From: Closterium sp. Naga37s-1
Taxonomy: Eukaryota > Streptophyta > Zygnematophyceae > Desmidiales > Closteriaceae
Direction: 5' to 3'
Assembly: GCA_947471745.1 (NCBI GenBank)
Contig: CANJKZ010000972.1
Location: 1-64,000 of the forward strand
Length of the DNA stretch: 64,000 nucleotides
Position 1 is the stretch's first letter. Each line of letters begins with the position of its first letter. Below the pieces are notes generated by a model. That model was given only the letters and a program-made list of their open reading frames with translations. It searched no databases and was not told where the DNA came from. Both the position numbers and the translations under genes were made by a program. Positions 34,043 to 45,767 of this stretch are shown here, one piece after another.

Positions 34043-34187
34043 AGCTGTTCAGCCACCGTGCGAGGGGAATTGAAAACTGAATAGTGGAACTGATTTTCTA
34101 CATACCAGAATCGGCGCGGTTGTCGTTGCCCCCAGCGGTTTTTTTCAAAACTGGGTAAGTAGCGAACTGAAAGTTGAAGTGTAAGTA

Positions 34188-34202
34188 GGCTCTGATTACC
34201 AA
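34188..34202 (-). other. Primer-binding site of the gypsy gag fragment
   Basis: On the minus strand TTGGTAATCAGAGCC, close to the initiator-Met type. It is followed leftwards by a short leader and gag, and to the right by an LTR-like start TGTGAGAAG at 34,204. Confidence 0.6.
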
Positions 34203-34203
34203 G

Positions 34204-34992
34204 TGTGAGAAGATCGAGACTTTACTTCGTAAATTAATAATGAATAGGCACGATGCAAGGAAGGTAACCACGTATTACTATAAAGTACTGCCCACGCAAG
34301 GTCACGTGAGGTAGTGCGAGATTATTCTAGAACGGTGCACATAATCCAATAGATATAATGGTGCAAAATAATCTATAGTGCACGTTCATATGGTTCATAT
34401 GATATAAAGATAAATAGTAAAGCGGCAAAATAGGAAAGTCACATAGGAAATGAAATAGAAAATAGAAATCAGAGAAATCAGGACACAACGAACGCCGTAC
34501 TCGCACACCATGCCAACGTTGACACTCAACACGTCGAAGTGCGCTCAAGCCATAGACATCAGGGCCGTTCAACCCAAGTCAATGAGACGAGGACGTGCGA
34601 ATGTTGATCGTTATGCCGAACAACTACTTCGTTGTAAGTGGGGTGCAAGAGGCAGGCTCGCAGCAACTAATTGACTCTGGCTTCGGAATGCTGATGCAAA
34701 GTTATGCAGGGTCAACTAAATTGAGGATGAAACACCATGGTTCTGGCAAAGAAATTATTCGCGAAATAGGAGATGAGTTACAAAGAATAGATTTCATAAG
34801 GATTTTTCTATTCCTTCCTGAGTTTACGCTACACCGCTTAAAACCCCAAATTTTCGGAAGACCAGGGTCGCCCCGAGGACCCTACCTCACAAGGCTGTTC
34901 CGCGTCGCCTTCAAATTCGGCCACCCCATACCAGCTCCTTAACCCCGACTTTCGAGGTCCCCGCCTAGCGAGGGTCCCTAACTATATTTGCA
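34204..34992 (-). other. Probable gypsy LTR start and unassigned sequence
   Basis: TGTGAGAAGATCG at 34,204 should be the inner end of the 5' LTR of the gypsy fragment. Its outer end could not be placed. The rest, up to the minisatellite, is AT-richer with no ORF of note (34,595-34,942 is open for 115 codons without any recognised motif) and is not part of the tandem duplication. Confidence 0.4.
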
Positions 34993-35189
34993 TGTAGAGG
35001 CAGTGGTCCTCGGCGTGCACACCTGTAGAGGCAGTGGTCCTCGGCGTGCACACCTGTAGAGGCAGTGGTCCTCGGCGTGCACACGTGTAGAGGCAGTGGT
35101 CCTCGGCGTGCACACGTGTAGAGGAAGTGGTCCTCGGCGTGCACACCTGTAGAGGCAGTGGTCCTCGGCGTGCACACCTGTAGAGGTAG
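34993..35189. repeat. 31-bp minisatellite, first array (left edge of duplication unit 1)
   Basis: About six units of a 31-bp repeat containing GTCCTCGGCGTGCACACC and TGTAGAGGCAGTG. Variants are CACCT/CACGT and GGCAG/GGAAG/GGTAG. The first base shared with the second array, at offset 20,351, is 34,993. Because 31 is not a multiple of three and the minus strand lacks stops, it stays open in all minus frames. Confidence 0.93.
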
Positions 35190-35714
35190 ACTGGCCTTTA
35201 CATCATCTAGGGAACCACAACCTTCTGACATGTTTTTGTTTCCCTAATGTCGCTCCTTCAACTAAGGATAGTCCCATTTTATGTGGCCCGTCTCCGTAGT
35301 GACAGTTCTCCATACATCTCTTTTGTTGTGATCCATCAGTATTAACAACACCAATTTCCATTGGAGGCAATCCGTCTCTTGAGCATTTTTATGTGCTATT
35401 GTGATCGTCGTGGGCCATCGGCTTCGTACAATGGGTGCTGCTGGTATAACAACTGCTTCAAAGCTGGCAAACCGCATGATCTCCCACATGTCTGTTAGAA
35501 ATCGCAAATATTATGCTTTGGTCGTATCGTCGATCTCGGTTTTGTTGCTCAGGACCGCCGCGTCTACTCCTGTCTGGATATTGTTTTGCAGACGCTTTAA
35601 GCTATTTCACATGCATTTGTAAGAAGACCTTCACTGGGGATGCCCGATTGATCCTAGGGTTACAGGCTCGCTGGCCTGGGGGGTTATGGGCGCACTGACC
35701 CGCTACTTAACAAG
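35190..35714. other. Unassigned sequence at the start of the duplicated unit
   Basis: No element or gene recognised. A minus-strand frame (35,262-35,507) is open for 81 codons without known motif. Repeated at 55,541-56,065 almost unchanged. Confidence 0.5.
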
Positions 35715-36300
35715 CCATTTTATCCCAGTGGTATAGAGGCTAGGATTCTGACATAAGGGGCGTCGATCTGGAAACCAAGGAAGACACTGGGGATGGTGTG
35801 AGCCGAGAGCTTGTCCGCGGAGGTATCGTTGAAAAACGCAAGGCAGCCCCAGATACGAAATGCTGACGCAACTCCAGGGGACCAAGTCCAGAGACAGGTC
35901 AGTGAAACCTCTGGGCGTGAGACACGCGGTTAGATGTTCAGCTTGTGGGCGGCGCAGCGAACCGATTAGGGCCACGGAAAACGGGGCGCACGGGCATGGA
36001 CCAAGGAGGAGCGGGCGATCTCCATGACCAAGCCTATGCGGCACTCAGCAATCCCATTCTTCTGTGGTGAGTCTGGAAGCGTCCAGGAGTGGGTGATGCC
36101 ATGCTCGTAATAGAACTCAGCAAGCACGGCGGAGTGAATCTCGCCCCCACGGTCAGAGTTGAGACTAAGGACACGAAAGCGACACTGTGCACTAGTGGCC
36201 AGCAACCACGGGATCAGGGTAGAAGTCACGTCAGACTTCTCACACAGGGGGAACACCGTGGTGTAGCGGGTGAAGTCGTCAACCACCACCAGGACTACCT
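35715..36300 (-). pseudogene. E9: copia integrase fragment
   Basis: Minus strand. It contains VVDDFTRYTTVFPL, VLSLNSDRGGEIHS and SPQKNGIAECRIGLVMEIARSS, the copia integrase core, and a following stretch matching the post-core region of E3/E4/E8. No LTR or other part seen. Fossil, broken. Its right end meets E10 head to head at a short inverted repeat (36,304-36,324). Confidence 0.8.
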
Positions 36301-36315
36301 CCTCACCTTGAGATG

Positions 36316-39300
36316 CTCAAGGTGGTGCTAAACAACCAATCATCATTGCTTACCAAGGACCAGCTGCTTACCTCTTTGAGGAGCGAGGAGATGCGGATTG
36401 GTGTCGCACCAAGATTGGATGGTGTGGCCACTTTTGGAGCGGGTAAAGTGGGCAGCAGCGGCAGGGGAAATTGGGACAAGGGAGGAAAGCATGGAGGCAG
36501 CGGTAGCAGCAGCGACACTAACTCGGGCAGATGGGGTCAGGGGAAAGGCAAAGCAGGAGTGCTTGATTTCCCTTGGGGGTCCAAGGGCATGGCTCCTAGG
36601 GGGTTGTGGCATGGCTGTTGGGATGAGGGACATGTATGGCAGCGATGTCCTCACCGACGTAAGGGAGGAATTCTTGCATTCTTACAGCGGGGTCATAACC
36701 AACGGCAAGGCACAGGTGGCAAATGAGGAGGAGCAGGATGAAAAGGCAAAGGTAGTGGTTGGTGAGGCAGTTGCAGCAGTAGGATGGGAGCAGCCGCGAG
36801 AGGGGTGGTGGATTGACAGTGGGGTCAGCCACAACTTTACTACTTATGCATCGGAATTTAAGAGTAAGCTTGATGCACGCGCTGTCATGTGTGTATTAGT
36901 TGGGGTGGACATGGAGAGTAGGGGTTGGCACATGCTGGATCCTTCTCTCATGCCCATTCCCATTGCTCGAGATGTTGATTTTCTTGAGAATGTGATGTGG
37001 AAGGACCGTGACAAGGCTAAGGGCTTTGGGGAGCTTCTGCAGGATGCGGCTGAATTTTCCCAGCTCCTCCCCCTTCCACTCTCGCCACTTTCAGCAGCGG
37101 CTGATGACGTTCACATGCCACTTTCATCACCGCTATAGCACCGCTGAGTGTGTCGGTGCAGCAGCAACCCGCCCGTTTGCAGCAGCTCAGCGGCCCCTCG
37201 GTTAGTCAGCGGAGATCCGCTACCCTGGCTTCCTCCTCTTACTCCTCCTCTGGTCAGCGTCATGTCACTCTATCTATGAGTGCACCTATGTCACCAGCGA
37301 CTACCTCCCCACCACCGGTTACAGGTTTGCAGGCGCTTGGTATTCAGGCTGGTACAGGTCGTGAGGAGGTGGGGGGGGATGTTGGTGTGGTTGAGGGTAT
37401 GATGTGTTTGGCCAGGGAGGTGGAGGGTGTTGCACTAACAGGTGTGAGCACCAGTGATGTCCCACGCATGCTCGCCAAGGCACTGCGTGGCCCAGAGGGC
37501 CCTGCATGGAAGGCAGATGCTGAGAAGGAGGTGAATGACATGCGCACTATGGGTGTATGGGATCCAGAGCCGGTCGACTTACCTTCAGGTAAGAATGCCA
37601 TTGGGGTCAAGTATGTATTCCGCAGGAAAACTGACAAGGAGGATAAGGTGGTACAGCACAAGGTTCGCCTTGTTGCTAAGGGGTTTACTAAGGATCCCGG
37701 GATGGACTATGATCAGGTATTTGGCCCTGTGGGCAAGCTCACCTTAGGTCGAGTGCTTCTTGCAAAAGCAGAGGTAAATGGGTGGCATGTACAACAGGAG
37801 GATGTTAATCATGCCTATCTCAATGCAGTCCTTCAAGAGGTGTGTGTGAGGTAGCCTGAGGAATTAGATGATGGTACAGTTAGAGTGTATCGCTTGTGCA
37901 AGGCTCTCTATGGGCTCAAGCAAGCACCTCGTGCCTGTAAATGAGGAGATTGGTACTACCCTGATTGCAGTAGGGTTTGACCGCAGTGCATGCGATGAGG
38001 CCATGTACATCAACTTTGTGGATGCAAAGTCTGTATATGTATTGGTGTATGTGGATGATCTCTTGCTTGTGTCTCCACCCTTGGAGTTGATCGGTCAGGT
38101 CAAGGAGGTGCTTGCTGAGAAGTACTAGATGAAGGATCTGGGTGAGGTATCCACGTAAGGTGTGGAGGTTCGCAGGTCGGTCAAGGATGGGTGGTTGGAG
38201 ATTGGCCAGGAGAAGTATGTCCGTGGTCTTTAGGTCAGGTTTGGTGATCTACTAAAGGAGACACATAGGGTGCATACTCCTATGTCACCCAATGATCTCT
38301 CTAAGATCATGAAAGGTACTTGGTCAAGTGAGGAAGGTGCTGTAGCTGCTGTCAAGGTGTACCAGAGTCTTATTGGCATCTTGATGTGTGCTGTGACCAT
38401 CCATCCTGACCTGTCCTTCACTGTCAACACCCTTGCATAGTCATGCGTGGCACCAAGGCACATTCACATGCGCGCTACACTAAGAGCACTCAGGTACTTG
38501 GTCGACACAGCTGACCGTGTCATCAGGTATGCTCGCCAAGGTGGTGAGTATGTTGTGGGGTACACTGATTCGAATTGGGGTGGTGAGGATGATGGCAAGA
38601 TTCGTTCTGCCTACATCTTCAAGTTGGGAGGAGGATCTATCAGCTGGTATAGCAGATAGCAAGACAGTGTTGCTTGCAGCAGTACTGAAGCTGCGTATAA
38701 GGCACTATCGGAGGGGGTCAAGGAGGCCATTTGGTTGAGGAGTTTGCTGGCTGAGATGCATCTGGGTGATGGGGGGGCTATCCTAGTGCTATATGATAAT
38801 GAGTCTGGTGTCTCCCTTGCCCACAATCTCGTTCTCCATCAGTGCACCAAACACATTAAGGTGGCTTGGCACTTTGTACGGGATGCAGTGCACCAGCAGG
38901 AGATCAGGGTGGAGTTAGTACGCTCCCACCTCCATGATGCCGACATGCTCACCAAAGCTCTCCCAAGCTTGCAGCTGCATGACAACCTTGAGCGCATCGG
39001 CATGCGAGTGATGGCTGCAAAGCCCAAGGCTTCATTCGTTGGAGGGGTTGCGTTCTGATTGGTGGGTAAACTTTGATGCCTATTGGTGCAAGGGGGGGTG
39101 TTGGAATTATGGTTAATTCGGGTTGCTCGAATAAACATATATGTAGTGTTGGATCTACACTCTAGTAATACATTGGTTGGGTTGGGAAAACTTGTGGTGT
39201 ACACTCTTTAGAGTGGACCACCTCCCAAACCCTATAGGTTTGGGTTCTCTCTTGTTGCAACTCACTTCTTGGAAACTCTCTTGGTTCTAGCATGGTTCAT

Positions 39301-39388
39301 GCCCAAGTTGGCTACTAAGATACATAGGCTTTAGGAGGAGTTTCTAAGACTACTATAGCTTCCGATAGTATCTTAGACCATTGTAACA
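36316..39388 (+). mobile_element. E10: degraded Ty1/copia remnant with 3' LTR
   Basis: Plus strand. Parts seen: end of gag with a zinc-knuckle-like GCWDEGHVWQRCPHRR (about 36,605-36,655); protease WWIDSGVSHNFT (about 36,806-36,845); a post-integrase stretch KLDARAVMCVLVGVDMESRGW (about 36,868-36,930). RT (about 37,490-38,440) includes VYVLVYVDDLLLV near 38,035-38,075. RNase H (about 38,560-39,030) shows GYTDSNWGG and closes with the DADMLTKAL motif. A purine tract GCAAGGGGGGGTG leads into a 3' LTR starting at 39,099. No 5' end is present. Fossil with many breaks. Confidence 0.85.
39099..39388 (+). repeat. E10 3' LTR (candidate)
   Basis: Starts TGTTGGAATTATGG right after the purine tract. CATTGTAACA at 39,379-39,388 is the most plausible end, but no second LTR is available for comparison, so the right edge is uncertain. 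Confidence 0.5.
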
Positions 39389-40024
39389 TTTCCGAGCACG
39401 AAGTTGCGAATGAAGAGTTCCCTCATCATATAGGGGTCAGAAGACATTCAGAAAAGTTCATGCAAAAAATCCGTGGCTTGCTCACATGAATAGGTTTGCT
39501 ATTCTTACAACTCTCTACCGCTTCCGTGGCAAGACAGCGGTGGAGGAAACCACATTCAAACACCTTCACCAATACAGGTCCCACTTAATCCAGCTTGAGT
39601 TGGACTTAGAATTAAGTCTCAGAAGTAAAAGCAACGGAATGTGTGCATTAGGGTTGAGAAGCAATACAAGTAGCAACCCTAACTGAGTTGTACTCTCTAG
39701 GGAGTACCTCATTGCAGCCTATAACAATCATATGCATTTGACATTAAGAACGAGGAAGATTCCAGATGGGTAAGATAGAAATTTGAGGTATTTAATTCAA
39801 GCCCTCATAAAGAATCAAGACGGGGCGTTACACTGTTTGCAATTCCTTTAGAATCAGTTACAAATGCCGGTGGTATTTTTTGCATTGTATAGTGCAGTTT
39901 AGATATGAGCCATTCTAACGCATTAAGGCATTTAGTAGGAACGGCCTAACACATAATATTAACACTTGAGGATATTATGTATAGGAGTCCTCGACTGAGT
40001 ATTGCCAAACCTAAACATCCTACC
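39389..40024. other. Unassigned sequence
   Basis: AT-richer sequence with no motif recognised. The longest plus ORF (39,486-39,686, 66 codons) has no known feature. Repeated at 59,740-60,375. Confidence 0.5.
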
Positions 40025-40160
40025 GTGCCAGAGTTCGCCCTACCCTGCAGCCCGCGCGTCGCCCTGCCCTGCAACCCGCGCGCCGCCCTGTCCTGCAGCC
40101 CGCGCGCCGTCCTGCCCTGCAGCCCGCGCGTCGCCCTGCCCTGCAGCCCGCGCGCCGCCC
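40025..40160 (+). repeat. 24-bp GC-rich repeat, left piece of the E8 leader
   Basis: About five to six units based on GCCCTGCCCTGCAGCCCGCGCGCC. The array resumes at 47,030 after E6, where it leads into E8 coding sequence, so E6 split a GC-rich leader of the same kind as in E3 and E4. CGCCC at 40,156-40,160 is the left target-site copy of E6. Confidence 0.85.
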
Positions 40161-41422
40161 TGCGGAGATAACTACTACAATGGGAGCTAGACTACGGGCT
40201 AGGCACGGGTGCTCGTGTGATCTCTGCGTTCGTTGGTCCTTAGTCGTTTTCCTAGTGCACACACTGCTTGCTAGTTCACGGGGCAAGTTGGCAAGAGTTT
40301 CACTAGAGAAAGTTGACAACAATGGTACACAGAAGTTGGCATGGCAAGACTACATCAGAGCTAGCATTCAGGTCGGTCGACTGCCAGCACAGCATGGTCG
40401 ACCGCGTTCCAGCACGACTTGGTCGACCGCGCTCCAGCAGTGCAAAGTTGACAAAGTGCAACCGCTGCAGGTCGACGGCGTGCCAGCGTTGCTCCCGCAG
40501 TACAACATCGCACCAGCATCGTAGGTGCTCGCAGATGATTGGCGTGCTGAGCCTTGTCACCTGCACAGCGCACACACCAAGTCAACCTGGCGCTGACGAC
40601 TGCATCTGATCAGCCACGTCGACCTCGGGATACCACCACCGAGGTCGGACTCGCCAACTTCGCCTGGGCGACCGTCGCACTCCTCCGCAGAACCTCGTCA
40701 CCCAGGTAACCTGGTCGACCGGGAAACCACGTCGACCAGCTGCTTCTGTATGTGCCCGTCGACCTCCCAAGTCGACGACCACCCCAAGTCGACCTCACCA
40801 GGTCGACCACATCCCAAGTCGACCTCACTAGGTCGACCACATCCCTGGTCGACCAGCTCCAGGTCGACGTCACTCCTGGTCGACCAGCTCTACGTCGACC
40901 AGCACTCCTGGTCGACTAGCTCCATGTCGACCAGCGCAGTTGTCAGCCGACCACCCAAGTCGGCTACCCGAAGTTGGCGTCACCAAGTTGACGCCCTGCT
41001 ACTCGACGCCCAGCTGCTCGGCGTCCTGAGTTGAGGTCGACGTCGGCCCCTCCTCCGTCGACCACCAGGACAGGTCGACCACCAGGTCGACATCGCACCT
41101 GGTCGACCAACCACCAAGTCGACCAGCAGACCTGGTCGACCAACCACCAGGTCGACCAGTAGTCCTGTCAGCCGACCACCCAAGTCGGCTGCCCCAAGTT
41201 GACGTCACCAAGTTGATGTCCTCCGCAGGTCGACTTCCCAGGTCGACCTCCCTGAAGTCGGCGCCACCCTGAAGTCGGCGCCCGTGCAGTGGCCCCCGTG
41301 CAGGTCGACCTCCTCGTCAACCAGCTCGGCCACTGCTGTAGGTCGGCTGTTCCCCTCACACCCGACCACGAAGTCGGCTCCGCCCAAGCGAGGACGGGGC
41401 GAACACACAACTCCCGTTGACA
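40161..41422 (-). repeat. E6 3' LTR (left), GTCGAC-dense
   Basis: Starts TGCGGAGATAACTACTACAA and ends CCCGTTGACA. From about 40,377 to 41,313 the hexamer GTCGAC occurs about 30 times by eye, often as GGTCGACC. Identical in layout to the right LTR and to 60,512-61,773. Confidence 0.95.
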
Positions 41423-41550
41423 CTCCCCTGCCGCGTTCACGCTTGGGCCCCCAGCCCACACGGCAGTACTCCTCGGAGAATAGCTTGTCGACGTGCACCC
41501 AACACACAGCACGTCGTCCACCGCACCAGCCATGCAAGAGGGCATAGCAC

Positions 41551-44500
41551 CTACTGCTGCACTTCGTCAACTTCGTCACCCACGTCGGCCAAGCGCACCT
41601 GGCCGATGGCGACGGAGCACCGGTTGAAGGCCGGATAGTGCAGCGCCTTCGTCAGGAAGTCGGCCGGCTGCTCGGTGGTCGGGATGTACCTCAGCGAGAA
41701 CTTCCCGCGCCTCACCATGTGCTGCAGCCAGGCCTGTCGCCGCTCCATGTGCTTGAGGTTGCCCGTCAACCCCATGCCCTCGGCGACCGTGATGGCCGAC
41801 TTGTTGTCCACCCGGAGGACGGTCGGCTTCCCAGCATCCAGCTGCTGGAACTCTGCAAGGAGGAAGCGAAGTCGGCGTCCCTCCTTGCCGGCTTCGGTGG
41901 CCGCCACGTACTCCGACTCGGTCGACGACAACGTCGCGCACTTGATGCGCTGGCTCGACCAGGAGACCGCGGCCCCTCCGTAGACGAACACGTAGCCGCC
42001 CGTGCTCGTCCTGTTATGCTTGTCACCGGCGTCGTCGGCGTCCACGTAGCCGACCAGCTCCAGCGACTCAGGTCCACCGCCGAACTCCAGGGCGGTGTCA
42101 TTCGTGTTGGCGAGGTAGGCGAGGCAGCGGTCGACCTCACGCCAGTGCTGGTCGGTCCTCACCGTGAGGCTGCTCCCCAGCTTGCTGCAGGCGAAGGCGA
42201 TGTCCGGCCTCGTCGTCGTCGCCGCGAACTGCAGCGAGCCGACTTTCTGCCGGTACTCCTCCTCCTGTCGCTCCTGTGCCTCCTCGTCGTCGAAGGTGAG
42301 CTCGGCGTAGGCGTCGACCGAGACCGGCGTCTTCGGGGTGCGCCCGGTCTGCTCCTCGTCGATGAAGCGCCTACGCAGCTTGTCGGCGTAGCCCTGCTGG
42401 TGCAGCCACAACTTCCCCGCCGACCTGTCGCGGACGATCCCCAGCCCGAGGTACTTCTGCACCGGCGAGATCTCACGCAACTCGAAGGCGGACTCCAGCA
42501 GCTCCTTCAGCTCCTTCAACATCTCGGTGCTGCTGCTGGCGGTGAGCAGGTCGTCAACGTAGACCAGCACCCAGCAGACCACGTCGTCCATGCCGACCTT
42601 GAAGTACAACGCCTCGTCGACCTGGCTCTTCTTCCACCCGGCGTCGACCAGCACGTCGTTGAGCGCCAAGTACCACAGCAGCGGCGACTGCTTCAGCCCG
42701 TACAGGCTCTTCAGCAGCTTGCAGACCCGGCCGGTTCCGTCGTTGAAGTAGTCCGGCTGGGACATGTAGAGCACCCGGTCGAGCCTGCTCTGCAAGAAGG
42801 CGTTCTTCATGTCGAGCTGCATCAGGTTGAGGTTGAGGACGGCGACGATGCTGAGGAAAATCCTCAGCGTGACGTAGCTGCCCACCGGCGCGAACGTCTC
42901 GTCGTAGTCGGCACCGTACACCTGCGTGAAGCCCTTCACGACCAGCCTCGCCTTCTCGCGCTCGACGGTGTCGTCGACGTGGTACTTCGTCGTCAACACC
43001 CACCGGTTCTTCATGATGTTGACTCCCGGCGGGCGTTCGACCAGCTCCCAAGTGCCCATGTTGATGAGGCTGCGGATCTCCTCCTCCATGGCGGCCTTCA
43101 CCGCCGGGCCCTTCCAGCTCGCCAAAGCCTCCTTCACCGTCATCGTCGAGATGTCCCAACGGTGCTCAGGGTCGGCCAGCATGTCCGGGTCGAGCTCCGG
43201 AAACTCCTCATTCTCCTCGGCGTCGTCGTACAGCAGGTCGTCGTCATCGTCCACGTCGTACACCGTGGTGAAGGCAGCGGGGACGAAGAAGTCCGGCGGC
43301 CTCCGAAGTCTATCCGACTTCCGAGGTTCAGGCCGAACCTCCACCACGTCACTCTTGGTGGACTCCCCGGCGTCCTCACTGCCCTCATCGTCCTGCTGCA
43401 CCTCGGTCGACTTCCTGGTCGACCTCTCCCCTGTGGTCGGCGTCCCTGCCGACTGCCTGGTTGCCGACTGCTCCGTGGTCGGCTTCACCGCTGCCTGCTC
43501 CCCTGTCGGCTGCTTCTCGGCTGCCTTCTTCGCTGACTTCACCCAAGTCGGCTGCTCCTCTTCGACCTGCTCCTCCCCTGTCAACGTCGACTTCACTCCC
43601 GCGTCGACTTGCCGCTCGTCACGTCGGCCACCGGCGATGCCCTTGGCCGGCGCCGAAGGCGACGTCCCACTACTCCCCTCATCGCCGGAGGCTGACACGG
43701 AGGTCAGCCCGCGCAGGTCGGCCACGAGGGGAGGGGCAGAAGAGGGAGGGGAAGGAGGACGGACGTCCTCGTCGCCCTCAGCAGCAAGCCCACCGACCTC
43801 GGCGAGCAGAGGCAGCGTCGCCGACGAGGTGTCGGTTGGCGGGGTGGACGGCGTTCGGCCGGACACCGACGCGTGCTCCAACTTCCACTCGGCCAGCGAC
43901 ATCTCCTCGTAGAAGACCACGTCCGACGTGGTGACCACCCAGTTGGCGTCGATGTCGAGGAGCTCCCAGCCCTTGCTCTCCGCCGACACGCAAAGGTGAA
44001 GGCCCCACCTGGCCTTCGGCTTCAACTTCCCACCACGCTGCTGCTCGGGGACAAGGAACTGCGCCATGCAGGTCGACGAAGACTTCCTTCGTCCCCATCA
44101 GGTGGTGGGAGCAGCCGCTGTCGAGCAGGACCACCGCCGGGTTCGCCTGCACAGCTGCCGCCACCGCCTGGAAGTCCTCTCCAGCCTCCGGTGCAAGCGA
44201 GACGGTCGACTCCACGACGCCGACCAACGAGCACGACGCCATCTTGTCGTCCCGCGCCTTGCCGTCAGTAGAGGAGTCGGCGTCCTTCGCCGGGGTCGAC
44301 TTGGTCGACTGCATCTCCTTGCGCGGCTTGTTCCCTCCTCGACGAGGACGACGACTTCCAGATCTCCCGCGGCCTCCCTTGGCGTCGTCGTCGTCGGAGT
44401 CACTGCGGTCGGGGCACTCGAAGGAGAGGTGGTCGGGGTCGCCGCACAGCCAGCACTCCCGACGTCCACTTCCTCCTTCTCGACCACTGTCCTTGGTCGA

Positions 44501-45691
44501 CCTCTTCTTGTCGACTTCCTTGGTCGACTTCCAGCCACTGCTACCTCCGCCGCCAGACTGTCCGCGCTGCCCTGGTCGACCTCCTTGCTTCGCCGGGACG
44601 ACGAAGTTGGCCTGCGCCAAGAGCTCCTGTGACCGCTCTGCCTCCCGCATCGCCTCGTCCTGCAGGATGTACGAGGTCAAGTTGTCCTCGTTGAGCGTCG
44701 TCCTCGTGCCCGGCGCCATTGACAGCCGCTTCAGGAGGTTGTAGTTGCTCGAAAGTCCCTGCATGACGTGGGTGATGTACGACGCCGTCGAGTACTGCGC
44801 GCCGGCCATCCTGATGGTGGCGAGAATTCGCCTGGCCCGTTTGCAGTAGTCGGTCGCCGTCTCCTTGTCGCCCATACGCAGGTGTGTCAGCTGGCCCTCC
44901 AGCTGGGCGATGAACAGGTTGTCGATGACTTGGTAGGTCGACTCAATGAAGTGCCACGCCTGGTGGCCGGCGTCGAGGTACTCCCGACACCACTTCAGGG
45001 CGATCTGCACGCCCGGCGAGCAGCACCGCGAGATGACCATGAAGGTCAACAACTGCACGGCGCGGAACTCTGCACGTAAGTCGGGGTCGTCCGGCGTCAC
45101 CACGGCTCCTCGGGCAAATTTGATCAGCCCGGCCATCTCCAGCTGGGGCTCGATGGCTTCCTTCCAGGTGAGGATGTCTTGTCGACCAACAAGCGGCGGG
45201 GTGACCAAGATCCTGTCCGGCGCAAACTTGAAGTAGCCGTAGCTCGGTGCAATCCCGCCCGCTGTCACCTGGGTCGCCGACATCGGCGACAAACCGCTTC
45301 GTCGTCCTCCGACGTCGCCCTGCGAGGAGCCTGCAGCCGCCGACGACTGCACCCCTCGCGCCTGAATGCCGCCGACTTCATCGGCGTGAATCACACCTCT
45401 CTGCCTCGACGTGCCTCCCGCAATGCTGCCGACTTGACCACCACCGGCGTTGACGCCAACGTCGACGCCGCCTTCGTTGTTCACCAGACGAGGAGAGGCA
45501 GGTCGAGAAGGGTGCTCCGTCGTCCACATGGTACGGAGTCCAGCCTCGACGACCGCCCAGGGCAAGTCGCCATACTCGTTGGCCTCGTGCTTTCTCCTCG
45601 CATTCTCCAGCCGTGCCTCCAGGGTGTCCACCACCCCTGCGTCACCTACGGCTCCTACCATAGTGACTACCGCACAGCTGCCGGCCTGCAA
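41551..45691 (-). pseudogene. E6 gag-pol coding remains
   Basis: Parts read leftwards: gag from MQAGSCAVVTMVGAVG at 45,691 with a UBN2-like body; CCHC knuckle CWLCGDPDHLSFEC (about 44,417-44,463); protease VVLLDSGCSHHLMG (about 44,090-44,135). The post-core integrase stretch PEQQRGGKLKPKARWG (about 43,990-44,060) is followed by a Ser/Thr/Glu-rich linker. RT has WVLTTKYHVDD, MKNAFLQSRLD and VLVYVDDLLTA (about 42,500-43,110). RNase H with SSTESEYVAATEAGKEGRRL and the closing QPADFLTKAL (about 41,640-42,060) ends in an acidic tail. Most of the length is open, but not all usual parts are present. Confidence 0.88.
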
Positions 45692-45747
45692 CTACGAATT
45701 AGGTAAGTGGTGTCTACGTCGACTTGACTGAAAGTTAAGTTGTGTGC

Positions 45748-45767
45748 CGTCCACGCTCACCGCACCA
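45748..45767 (-). other. E6 primer-binding site (not initiator-Met type)
   Basis: On the minus strand TGGTGCGGTGAGCGTGGACG. The complement would be a tRNA 3' end of the form TCCACGCTCACCGCACCA. It differs clearly from TGGTATCAGAGC and agrees with E5. Confidence 0.65.

Noticed and set aside
34993-35189. CRISPR-like array in the 31-bp repeat
   Set aside because: Units are directly adjacent with no unique spacers; it is an ordinary minisatellite.
35722-35752. tRNA-like D-arm sequence CAGTGGTATAGAGGC
   Set aside because: It fits an A-box consensus, but no anticodon arm, T-arm or acceptor pairing could be found; the following bases belong to the integrase fragment.
40377-41313. CRISPR-like array in the GTCGAC-rich LTR
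   Set aside because: There is no constant repeat of 23 bp or more and no regular spacer length; the palindrome is only 6-8 bp with irregular spacing, and the genome looks eukaryotic.
41638-43536. Plus-strand frame of 632 codons, repeated at 61,989-63,887
   Set aside because: It is the exact antisense of the E6/E7 RT-RNase H region, rich in Leu/Arg/Val as expected for the complement of GC-rich coding sequence. Its conservation between copies follows from the recent duplication.
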